From JAIOSM01 sp023143455 (lineage in GTDB: Bacteria > Desulfobacterota > Desulfobacteria > Desulfobacterales > Desulfobacteraceae): a stretch of 64,000 bases of DNA. Location: contig DAOVTW010000008.1 of NCBI GenBank assembly GCA_030632885.1, positions 1-64,000 of the forward strand. Reading direction: 5' to 3'. Within the stretch, counting starts at the first letter, position 1. Every line of letters starts with the position of its first letter. The position numbers and the translations under genes are program-made. The notes under the pieces were generated by a model. The model was not told the origin of the DNA. It saw only the letters and a list, made by a program, of their open reading frames with translations, and did no database searches. Below, piece by piece: positions 46,101 through 53,320 of the stretch.

Positions 46101-46981
46101 AGAATCTTTTGGCATGGGATTTTGAAGATATTGGCGAACCTATTATAATAAGGCAGGAAAACAATGTTGCTTTTAATGTTTTTTTAGGCCTTGCAAAAGA
46201 GAATGAAAAAGTTTCACTCCGTCTTTACCAATCAAAACAACTTTTTTTAAATGGGCATAAAAAAGGCATACTATCTTTATACATGATATCTTATGCTGAA
46301 CAATTTAAAGCACTTAAAAAAGATATCAGGTCATCTAAAATAATTAATAAGCACGCATCTTTTTTTAATGGAGCAAAAGAATTTCAAACCAAATTTTTTA
46401 ATGCAATAACAAGGCAATTTTTTTTAAAGGATATAAGAAAGAAAAAGGAGTTTTTATCTTATGCCCAAAATGTTTTCCCGGATCTTTATAATAAAACAAT
46501 AGAGTTTTTAAGTATTATTGATATTCTTATTGATGAATACAAAGAAACTGATTCATATTTGCAAAAACTTAGCTTTAAGGCTGGTAATAGAATTAAAGTA
46601 AAAGAATTGATTCAAAGACTTTATAATGATTTTCAAAGCCTTGTACCGAAAAATTTCCTTGAGCTTTATGAATTTGAGAGAATTGAAAATTTGCATAGAT
46701 ATATTAAGGCTATTAGCGTGAGGGCAGAACGGGCTTTTGGTGATCCTATCAAGGATGGTAAAAAAGCTGTTCCAGTGGATAGATTTTCAAAGTATCTAAA
46801 TACTCTGCTTGAGAATTTATCTTCAGACACTTCTTCTGAAAAGACAGAAAAAATCGAAGAGTTTTTCTGGATGCTGGAAGAATATAAAATATCAGTGTTT
46901 GCCCAGGAACTAAAACCAATTTTTAAAGTATCTGTTAAAAAACTCGATGATTTTGTGAGTCAGATTTCAAAAATGGTGTAA
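43139..46981 (+). CDS. hrpA: ATP-dependent RNA helicase HrpA (DEAH box)
   Basis: 1280 residues from the ATG at 43139 (1290 from an in-frame TTG at 43109; no good ribosome site for either). GETGSGKTT (Walker A, about 42-50), VDEAHERS (DEAH box), TSATID, VSTNVAETSLTIP and QRMGRCGRVANG give the helicase core. OB-fold and the long HrpA-specific C-terminal region follow. It unwinds structured mRNA and rescues stalled ribosomes. Divergent from the selenoprotein gene by about 190 bases. Confidence 0.93.
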   Translation: MEKIKNIQNSLQIKPLPDLPILKKRDEIIEKVMNNSVVIISGETGSGKTTQIPKYLLQAGFGTKGIIGCTQPRRIAAINVALRIAEELGQKVGESIGYKIRFDDKSSKNCLIKIMTDGILLAETQKDRFLNQYEAIIVDEAHERSLNIDFTLGILRNLIKKRKDLKLIITSATIDTEKFSKAFDNAPVIEVSGRMFPVDVKYMQVQNEEDPADSKKEADDTEYIEATADAVDHILSEFPKGDILVFMPTEQDISETIELVRARQRDHRGLLVLPLFARLSSKDQQKIFSKGPLRKVIVSTNVAETSLTIPSIKYVIDTGLARIPSYSPRTRTTSLPVKKISKSSADQRMGRCGRVANGMCIRLFSEEDFHLRPFFTSPEIVRSNLAEVILRMISLKLGDVRKFPFIDSPSEKSIKDGFSTLLELGAIKEEKIFKHQKTQKIYSLTKIGKIMARIPVDPKLSRILIEADTRGCLNEAIIITSALAIADPRQRPREKAQQADQKHAQLNDPSSDFISYLNIWKTYKGAQKKLKSRSSLRKFCNDNFLSFRRLREWEDISRQIRNILTENSITGKKLAFNTGTKGLKSKENEVGSDIYTAIHKSLLSGYLTNIAHKKEKYIFNAAKGQQVMIFPGSGLFKSANVWIVAAQFIQTSKLFARCVANIDPAWVEEMGKDLCTYAWSSPHYEKNRGEVVANEQVALFGLILVGQRPVPYGKVNSSEAGDIFIRKALVEGELNREFSFMTYNNELIEKIQTLEGKTRKRGIVATEDDIFLFYKAKLKKDFFNLRTFSKYIKDKDDSFLRLTENDLIREQLDENELFKFPDTLEMGKSKFKLEYVFSPGSKNDGITVNVPAVSAPSISRYAIEQLVPGLFEEKIINLIKNLPKKYRTNLLPVSEKAAIIAKQMPKTDKPLFSLLSCFAKDRFNLNIPASAWSDKNLDQHLKMRISIRNEKDEEIEASRDNSLINKFYDNEFSNKGVLEKEKAKFERENLLAWDFEDIGEPIIIRQENNVAFNVFLGLAKENEKVSLRLYQSKQLFLNGHKKGILSLYMISYAEQFKALKKDIRSSKIINKHASFFNGAKEFQTKFFNAITRQFFLKDIRKKKEFLSYAQNVFPDLYNKTIEFLSIIDILIDEYKETDSYLQKLSFKAGNRIKVKELIQRLYNDFQSLVPKNFLELYEFERIENLHRYIKAISVRAERAFGDPIKDGKKAVPVDRFSKYLNTLLENLSSDTSSEKTEKIEEFFWMLEEYKISVFAQELKPIFKVSVKKLDDFVSQISKMV

Positions 46982-47373
46982 GTGTAACCTAACCAATAAT
47001 AATGTAGAAATATTTGCCATAAGGTGGTTGGATTGTCAATTTGTAATATCTGTTTCCAAGAGATAGAGGCTTGAAGGGCTTTTCTCGTTTAGTTTAAATC
47101 TTTTGAAAATTCTAAGTTTGCCAGTCTAAATTGGCAAAACTCGGCCTTTGGCCTCAAACAATTGCCAATTGTAAGCCTGGCTGTACAAAGAATTTTTACA
47201 AAAGATATAAAGATGCACTACAAAAAGCCCTCCAAACCTCTATCAAGCAAGTTGTCACAAGACAGAGAAAACATTCAAGTCTTCAATTGACTCCCATGGT
47301 TTCATAATGTATTGATAAAGAAGGAAAAGTAACAGCAAGTTTCCAATATAGTGTTTATTATTATGCTTATTAA
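46982..47373. other. Gene-free gap between hrpA and the broken membrane-protein gene, with hairpin element 1
   Basis: Contains the 183-nt hairpin at 47062-47244. Its last ~50 bases read in the frame of the following gene (KEGKVTASFQYSVYYYAY) up to a TAA at 47371. Nothing else recognisable. Confidence 0.55.
47062..47244. repeat. Structured hairpin element, copy 1
   Basis: GATAGAGG (47062-47069) pairs with CCTCTATC (47237-47244), AGGGCTTTT (47075-47083) with AAAAGCCCT (47223-47231), GCCAG (47120-47124) with CTGGC (47177-47181), and AATTGGCAA (47129-47137) with TTGCCAATT (47162-47170). The second copy at 48378-48562 is an inverted, diverged version in which paired bases change together. This supports selection on the folded form, as in MITEs, attC-like sites or structured RNAs. 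Confidence 0.7.
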
Positions 47374-48114
47374 GAGGAAGAGAATGATAACTGTAAAAAA
47401 ATAGTTACAATCGGTCATCTCCCTGTCGAATTCGATAAACAACGAATTAAGAATTGGCAGTCATCAATTTTTAAAATCAACGGTGAGATTGAAAGTTTCT
47501 CATTGTCAATAGATTCAGATAAGCCTAATTGGGCATTTTCCGATATTATATTGCAGGAGCAATTACCTGACAGTTTTGATGAAGACTTTATGTTAGTAAT
47601 TGCAAACGTTCCCCTTGAACACAACTACTATTCACGTAGCTTAGATGGAAGTAGAGCCATTGTTACATTTCATGAAATTAATGATATTCTTTCAAAGAAA
47701 AATATTCCATTAGAAAATATCATACTTCGAATGTTATATTCCTACTCTTTTGTTTTCAAACGAAATGAAAACCGTTTGCCACTTATTTCAGATATTTCAA
47801 CCTATACACACGATGAGACGCGTGGATGTTTATTTGACATGAATGGAACCAAAACTGACGTTTTTTTATCCTGCGATAAACCCATAATCTGTGACGAATG
47901 TGTTGAATCTTTGAAACATAAAAGAATCTCAATCAACATGATCAAGAATTCTCAAAGTGATCTTAAGCAAATAACTAAACCTTTATTTTTTCGACTCGCT
48001 GATTTTGTCAAACGTCATCCAATATGGTCATTAATGATTTCTGCTATATCAGCAATATTTTTAGGAATTATTGGTTCTTTGTTGGCAGAAGTGTTAATAA
48101 ACTTGCTTAAATAA
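47374..48114 (+). pseudogene. Broken gene for a membrane-anchored protein of unknown family
   Basis: Coding-like sequence runs unbroken from just after a TAA at 47371 to 48114 (about 246 residues) without a good start. The longest formal start is TTG 47503. Upstream of the TAA the same frame still reads protein-like (SFQYSVYYYAY), so this looks like a nonsense-interrupted or 5'-truncated gene. Visible features: HDETRGCLFDMNG, a CDKPIICDECVE cysteine pair, and a C-terminal membrane helix (WSLMISAISAIFLGIIGSLL). I have seen similar CLFDMNG proteins as hypothetical proteins but know no function. It is flanked by the two hairpin copies. Confidence 0.6.
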
Positions 48115-48117
48115 ATT

Positions 48118-48667
48118 GCTTAACTAATAAGGATTGACTGCGCATTAACTTTAATCTATCACTTTATTATAGAGGGCGATCATAATTGAAAATACGCTGT
48201 CACTTTTTAACCTCTTGCCCCAGTCGAAAGACTTAAAATTATTTTTTATACAAATTGTATTGTGAGAGTAGCTTGTACGTTTGGAATAATTACTTAAAAA
48301 GACATAGTATTAAAGTATAGCATGCAATAGTAAGAAGAAGTCTTAAATAATTTTTCTGGTTTCGGACTGATTGGCTTGATAAAGCTTTAAAGGGCTTTTG
48401 CAGAGCATCTTTATATCTTTTGCTTAAATTCTTAATGAAGTCAGGCGTAAAATTGTCAATTGTTTGAAGCCTGCAAGGCTGAGTTTTGACAATTTCGGCT
48501 GACAAATTTAGAATTTATCAAAAGATTTAAACTAAACGGAAAAAGTCCTTTGAAGCTTTATCTTAAAGATAAATTTTTCATAGAATGATAATTTTATAGC
48601 TTTCTTTATTAATGGTTTTTGATTTCTAATAAGCTTATTGCAAATATTTAGCTGATTTTAAAAAGCC
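48118..48667. other. Gene-free accessory stretch with hairpin element 2
   Basis: Between the broken gene and the nucleotidyltransferase promoter. Holds hairpin copy 2; a 71-residue minus-strand open frame (48290-48505) overlaps it and is probably fortuitous, though its KRYKDALQK segment recurs in hairpin copy 1 because the DNA is repeated. Otherwise nothing recognised. Confidence 0.5.
48378..48562. repeat. Structured hairpin element, copy 2 (inverted relative to copy 1)
   Basis: GATAAAGCTT (48378-48387) pairs with AAGCTTTATC (48553-48562), GTCAG (48440-48444) with CTGAC (48499-48503), and ATTGTCAA (48452-48459) with TTGACAAT (48486-48493). Compared with copy 1, G-C pairs in two stems become T-A pairs on both sides. 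The copies enclose about 1.1 kb with one broken gene, like a composite mobile unit. Confidence 0.7.
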
Positions 48668-48722
48668 TTGACATTGGTTTGGTTTTCCTTCATTATTGAA
48701 ATGAGTTTGGAATGAAGGAAAA
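48668..48722 (+). promoter_or_regulatory. Promoter with overlapping palindromic operator for the nucleotidyltransferase gene
   Basis: TTGACA (48668-48673), 17-bp spacer, CATTAT (48691-48696, 4 of 6). A perfect 12-bp inverted repeat, TTTTCCTTCATT (48683-48694) and AATGAAGGAAAA (48711-48722), covers the -10 and the likely start of transcription. TTTTCCTTC occurs again at 48752-48760. Such an arrangement is typical of autoregulated or toxin-antitoxin operons. Confidence 0.55.
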
Positions 48723-48795
48723 CTGTTGAGTGGGGGTATCTTTTAGCAGAGTTTTCCTTCGTTGTATTGATTTTATAAATAAGAAGGAAAGTTAT

Positions 48796-49833
48796 ATGAT
48801 TCTTAAAGAGCTAACTGATAACCAGTCTAAATTTTTTATTGATACTGTTCAAATATATGATGCATATAAAGATGCTTTTAAAAAAAATCGTTCATACAGT
48901 GGTGGTATGCATTGGAAAAAATCAAAAAACAAAGAATACTTATTTAGAACTAAAGATCGTTATGGTAATGGCAAAAGCCTTGGTCCTAGATCAGAGAAGA
49001 CAGAAAAAATATTGGAAGAGTTCCAAAAAAATAAAAAACAGATCACTCAGAACTTTTCAAGTTTAAAAAATCGTTTAAAAGAGCAGTCAAGGTTTTGCAA
49101 AGCTGCTAAAATTCAACGAGTCCCAAGTGTGGTTACAACGATTTTAAGATTACTTGAGCAACAAAATATTCTTGGGCGTAATCTGATGGTAATAGGTACA
49201 AATGCCTTGTATGCTTATGAAGCCTGTGCTGGTGTTTTTTTTGAGCAGGATATTATGGCTACTTCTGATATGGACATCCTATGGGATACCCGCCCAAAGT
49301 TAGTATTAGTATCTGCTGAAAAACCGCAAAAGACAGATTTTATGGATATTCTTCGTAAAGCTGATAAATCTTTTGCAATGATGGGTAAAAAGAGCTTTAG
49401 GGCAGTTAATAAGGATGGCTATATGATTGATTTGTTAAAACCCCTTCCTTCGATGGTTTTTGCAAATGAGAAAAGACAGATAGGCGGAGCAGATGATATA
49501 GAGGCTGTGGAGGTTATGAATCTTCAGTGGCTGTTATCTTCGCCAAAATTTTTTCAGACTGTTATAGGAGAGGATGGTTTTCCTGCATTAATGGTTGTGC
49601 CTGATCCCCGAGCATTTTCTCTGCATAAATTGTGGTTGAGTAAACAGGAAGATCGTGAGCCTGTGAAAAGAAGGCGTGACAAGCAGCAGGGAATTGCGGC
49701 AGCAAAGGTGGTGCTCAATTACCTTACTCAATACAAATTTAAGCAATCTGAGTTGAGGATGTTCCCGGCAGATGTTGTGGAAAAAGCAAGAATATCTATG
49801 GAAAACATGCAGACACCTCTTGGTTTTGATTAA
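48796..49833 (+). CDS. GSU2403-type nucleotidyltransferase-fold protein
   Basis: 345 residues from the ATG at 48796 (AAGAAGGAAAG before it), preferred over an upstream in-frame start at 48730. The N-terminal ~100 residues are basic and helical (SYSGGMHWKKSKNKEYLFRT). The core has GTNALYAYE (134-142) and the metal motif SDMDILWD (157-164), fitting the GSU2403/NTP_transf_8 nucleotidyltransferase fold. Related folds occur as toxins of the MenT/AbiEii kind, but no antitoxin-like neighbour is evident. It lies in accessory DNA after the hairpin pair, suggesting transfer. Confidence 0.8.
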   Translation: MILKELTDNQSKFFIDTVQIYDAYKDAFKKNRSYSGGMHWKKSKNKEYLFRTKDRYGNGKSLGPRSEKTEKILEEFQKNKKQITQNFSSLKNRLKEQSRFCKAAKIQRVPSVVTTILRLLEQQNILGRNLMVIGTNALYAYEACAGVFFEQDIMATSDMDILWDTRPKLVLVSAEKPQKTDFMDILRKADKSFAMMGKKSFRAVNKDGYMIDLLKPLPSMVFANEKRQIGGADDIEAVEVMNLQWLLSSPKFFQTVIGEDGFPALMVVPDPRAFSLHKLWLSKQEDREPVKRRRDKQQGIAAAKVVLNYLTQYKFKQSELRMFPADVVEKARISMENMQTPLGFD

Positions 49834-49866
49834 TAAGTTTTGTTTTTAGCTTAAGTCACTAGTATA

Positions 49867-49878
49867 TTTCGTACGAAA
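49867..49878. promoter_or_regulatory. Perfect 12-bp palindrome upstream of the receiver/coiled-coil gene
   Basis: TTTCGTACGAAA at 49867-49878 is a perfect palindrome in the 162-bp gap before the gene at 49996. It could be a dimer-binding site; nothing else supports it. Confidence 0.25.
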
Positions 49879-49995
49879 GTTGAATAATGGTTGATTTCGT
49901 CATTCAAAGAAGATAATATAAATTTAAGGCAATACAGCATGTTTTTTTTAGCTCAAACATCGTTTATTTACTTTTTAAAATCAACAGGTTGCTGA

Positions 49996-50727
49996 ATGGG
50001 AAAACGTAAGCATAGAGTATTGATTGTTGACGACGAAAAAATGGTCAGTAAAGCTCTCGGTCGAATATTAAAAAAGATTGGAGTTGACTTTGTTTCCTGC
50101 GAAAGTGGTAAACAAGGTCTTGAGGAATTAACAAAAGCTGAGTTTCCATTTTCTTTATTGATTTCAGATCAGCGTATGCCCGATATGGTTGGATCTGAAC
50201 TTCTTGAGCAGGCAAGAGAAGAAAGCCCTGAGACAATTAGGTTTTTGATAAGTGGATATTCAGATACGGATGTATTAGTGGATGCGATTAATAAAGGGTT
50301 TGTCCAAAAATTTATCCAGAAACCATGGGACATTGATGATCTGGTTGATAAAGTTAAAGAAGGTCTTACTCAGTTCAGGAATACTTTTGAAAACGAAAAG
50401 CTTGTAAGGATTACAAAAAAACAGAGCAAAAAACTTTATCAGTTGAGTAATGAACTTAATGAGAAAATTACTAAAAATAAAAAAAATGTAGAAGAACTTG
50501 ATCAAAAAATATCACAAATAAAAACTGAAGTTGGGAAAGTAAAAATTGGCGAAAATGGGGAATCCCGTCTTTCAGTTGAAAATTTTGAAAAAATGTTTGA
50601 ACAGCATGATGTGCTTGAGAATGACAAATTAAATTCATTGTATCATGATACTTTGAGTGAGCTTTTCAGACAGTTTAATGATATTGCACAAAAAAATGGA
50701 TTTGAAATGCCTCCACTTAAAGATTAG
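49996..50727 (+). CDS. Response regulator: receiver domain plus coiled coil
   Basis: 243 residues. Receiver domain 6-125 with Asp12/Asp13, phospho-acceptor Asp58 (ISDQRMPDM), Ser86 and Lys109. RMPD and FIQKPWDIDDL resemble receivers of the RpfG/HD-GYP type, but no output enzyme follows. Instead, residues about 140-185 are a coiled coil (KLYQLSNELNEKITKNKKNV), then a helical end. It starts 10 bases before the FapA paralog and is probably its signalling partner. Confidence 0.85.
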   Translation: MGKRKHRVLIVDDEKMVSKALGRILKKIGVDFVSCESGKQGLEELTKAEFPFSLLISDQRMPDMVGSELLEQAREESPETIRFLISGYSDTDVLVDAINKGFVQKFIQKPWDIDDLVDKVKEGLTQFRNTFENEKLVRITKKQSKKLYQLSNELNEKITKNKKNVEELDQKISQIKTEVGKVKIGENGESRLSVENFEKMFEQHDVLENDKLNSLYHDTLSELFRQFNDIAQKNGFEMPPLKD

Positions 50728-50737
50728 GGAGTTGTGA

Positions 50738-53266
50738 GTGCCTGAAAAAAAACATAGTATTATTCTGATTAAAAATGCCGGGAAAGCTTTTCTTAAAGTA
50801 AAAGAAATTCTTGCAACTTCTAAAATATCTTCAGAGGTTACAACTCTTTTTGTTTCTCCATCGGAGTTGCAAGATTGTTTGGAACAAAAAAGTTCAACCC
50901 CACCTTCTTTTGTTATATGTTTCACAGATTCTGAGAATAATTATAAAAATATATTTATAAAGGTTAAAGAAGAATTCCCGGAAACAAGAAGAATGCTGAT
51001 AGTTGAATCTAATGAAAGAGAAAAAATAATAGATTCTTTAAATAAAGATGAAATTCATTTTTGTCTTGCTCTGCCTTTTGACGATTCTGATTTTTTAGAA
51101 CAGATCAAATATGGATTTAATGAAGTGGAGCAGGGTAACACATGGGAGTATACCAAGCGGATTGTAAATGAGCAGAATATTAAGATGTACAAAATAGCAA
51201 AGAGTTTTAAAGAAAAAGATGATAAATATTTATTAATTACAAACAAAAAAAAACAGGAGTATCAGGATTTAAAATCAGAGCTTGAGAAATTAAAAGGCAT
51301 TTCAGATAAGATATCTTCTCTTGAGGAATATATAGACAAAAAAAATATATCTTTGGAAGCTGATGGCGTTAAAAGTGAATTTGAAACTATATCAGGGAGC
51401 ATAACAAAAGTGTTTAATGAGATCGCTTCAAAAAACTCAATTGATTTTTTAGGGGATAAAGATTCTGATATTTTAAGAAATTTCGATCAATATAAAACCG
51501 CAAATGCAGGAAATGTTGAGATAATAAGTAATCTTATTTGCCATGCTTTAAATATCAATGCCATTGATTCAAAATTGGATTCTAATAAAGTGCAGAATAC
51601 TGACCCGAATCAAGAAAACAATTTACAAATAAATGCTACTGACTCGTTTGGCAAAGAATTAGAAGATATTGATCCAAAAGAATTAGTGGAATTGCTTGGA
51701 CATGCTTTTGAATTTACTATGGATGATGACAGGTTAAAAATGCAAATTCAGATTAAAGATAAAGATTCTGAGCTGGTGAATGTGAAGTATATCTTTGAAT
51801 ATTTAAGAGAAGTTGGAGTTAGCTATGGGTTGATTAGTGAACAGACTCTTTTAACCTGGCTTGGGAAAAAAGATTCGGTTCAACAGCTGATTGTTGCAAA
51901 GGGAACTTCACCGGAACAAGCTGTGGATGGAACTGTGACATATCATTTTAATACAAATTTTATACATGCAGGGCAGGTTAAGGCAGATGGGAGTATAGAT
52001 TTCAGAGAGCGGGGGAAAATCCCGTTTGTAGAAGAAAATGTACTTCTTGCCGAAAAAACCCCTGCTAAACTTGGAAAGCCAGGAGTTGATATTTCAGGTG
52101 CCCAGATAGCTGTTGAAGAGCCGGCTGATCCTATTTTCGTTGCAGGCGATAATACCTTTGAATCAGAAGGTGGGATGAAAATTTATGCAAAAACAGGCGG
52201 GCAACCTCATCTTAATGCTATGGGGGCTGTTTCAGTGGCTCCGGTGCTGAATATTGATAGTGATGTTGATTATGAAACAGGGAATATATCTTTTAAAGGC
52301 AGTATTATTGTAAATGGTACTATAAAAGAAGGGTTCAAGGTTGAAGGGACAAATTTGACAGCTGAGCAAATAGAGGGAGCTCAAATCCATATTAACGGTG
52401 ATTTGAATGTCGGTGCAGGTATAATTGATTCTGATATTATAGCCCAGGGAAATATCCAGACAAAATATATAAATAATACAAAAATTGAATCTTTTGGTGA
52501 TTTGATTGTAACAACCGAAGTGTTGGATTCAAAGATTGATTTGACCGGTAAATTTGATGGCGGGAAAGCTCGTATAATTGGCTCTGAAATTGTTGCCAAG
52601 GGTGGGGTTGAGGCAAGTCAAATTGGAACTACAGGGTCAAAACCAAATAGGATTAGAGTTGGAGCTGACGATTATATTATAAAACTTATACGCAACATTG
52701 ATAAGAAGTTGATTGAAAATAAAGAAGCGAGTGATGGGATAAAAAAATATATTGATGGTTTAAATAAGCAGGACCAAAAACATTTTAAAAGTGTTTCAGA
52801 GTCAGCTTATGTTCAGGATAGAACTCAGCTGAAAATCAAGAGTTATAAAAAAAAGGCTTCTGAGATAGAAGGATCTGGTCTGGCAGCAGAAGCACAAGCT
52901 ATTCAAAATGAGATTATAAAGCTTGAGGAAAAAGCAGCAGATGCTGAAAAAATGGTTGAAAATGCTTTAGATCAACAGGATAAAATAGCAGAAGAAATCA
53001 AAGTAAAAGAAGCAGAAATTGAGAAGATAGAAGAGAAGAATATTAGTCTTGTAAATGAGAAAAAAGCTTTAAAAGAATGTTCGGATAAAGGTAATGCTCT
53101 TGCACGGGTAATTGTTAATGGCAAAGTTACGGCAGGGACTAGAGTTGAGAGTATAAATTCCTCACTTACTCTTAGAGATGATACATCAAGATGTAAAATA
53201 GAAGAAATTGGGATGGGATCAGGTGGTGTCGTACAATATTATGAAATGTTATTGGTAAATTTATAA
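50738..53266 (+). CDS. FapA-type (DUF342) protein with N-terminal receiver-like domain
   Basis: 842 residues, GTG start after GGGAG. Residues 1-130 look like a receiver domain (SIILIKNAGKAFLKVKEILA, RRMLIVESNEREKIIDSL) but the phospho-acceptor aspartate position is not preserved. A coiled coil follows (about 150-210). The FapA domain (about 310-640) has AGQVKADGSIDFRERGKIPF and the beta-helix steps (VNGTIKEGFKVEGTNLTAEQ). It ends in a coiled coil and a beta tail (ARVIVNGKVTAGTRVES). It parallels the receiver gene before it and the paralog at 36088. Confidence 0.85.
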   Translation: MPEKKHSIILIKNAGKAFLKVKEILATSKISSEVTTLFVSPSELQDCLEQKSSTPPSFVICFTDSENNYKNIFIKVKEEFPETRRMLIVESNEREKIIDSLNKDEIHFCLALPFDDSDFLEQIKYGFNEVEQGNTWEYTKRIVNEQNIKMYKIAKSFKEKDDKYLLITNKKKQEYQDLKSELEKLKGISDKISSLEEYIDKKNISLEADGVKSEFETISGSITKVFNEIASKNSIDFLGDKDSDILRNFDQYKTANAGNVEIISNLICHALNINAIDSKLDSNKVQNTDPNQENNLQINATDSFGKELEDIDPKELVELLGHAFEFTMDDDRLKMQIQIKDKDSELVNVKYIFEYLREVGVSYGLISEQTLLTWLGKKDSVQQLIVAKGTSPEQAVDGTVTYHFNTNFIHAGQVKADGSIDFRERGKIPFVEENVLLAEKTPAKLGKPGVDISGAQIAVEEPADPIFVAGDNTFESEGGMKIYAKTGGQPHLNAMGAVSVAPVLNIDSDVDYETGNISFKGSIIVNGTIKEGFKVEGTNLTAEQIEGAQIHINGDLNVGAGIIDSDIIAQGNIQTKYINNTKIESFGDLIVTTEVLDSKIDLTGKFDGGKARIIGSEIVAKGGVEASQIGTTGSKPNRIRVGADDYIIKLIRNIDKKLIENKEASDGIKKYIDGLNKQDQKHFKSVSESAYVQDRTQLKIKSYKKKASEIEGSGLAAEAQAIQNEIIKLEEKAADAEKMVENALDQQDKIAEEIKVKEAEIEKIEEKNISLVNEKKALKECSDKGNALARVIVNGKVTAGTRVESINSSLTLRDDTSRCKIEEIGMGSGGVVQYYEMLLVNL

Positions 53267-53284
53267 TTATGCATTATCCTCTTT

Positions 53285-53313
53285 GGTTGCCCTGAACAGC
53301 CCTCATGGCAACC
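53285..53313 (+). terminator. Terminator after the FapA-type gene
   Basis: GGTTGCC (53285-53291) pairs with GGCAACC (53307-53313), 15-base loop, then ATTTTTTTTC. It lies between the convergent FapA-type and RND genes. Confidence 0.65.
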
Positions 53314-53320
53314 ATTTTTT

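Noticed and set aside
48290..48505. 71-residue minus-strand open frame with a KRYKDALQK segment and hydrophobic end
   Set aside because: It lies across hairpin copy 2; the same segment is frameshifted in copy 1, so it reflects repeated DNA and not a gene.
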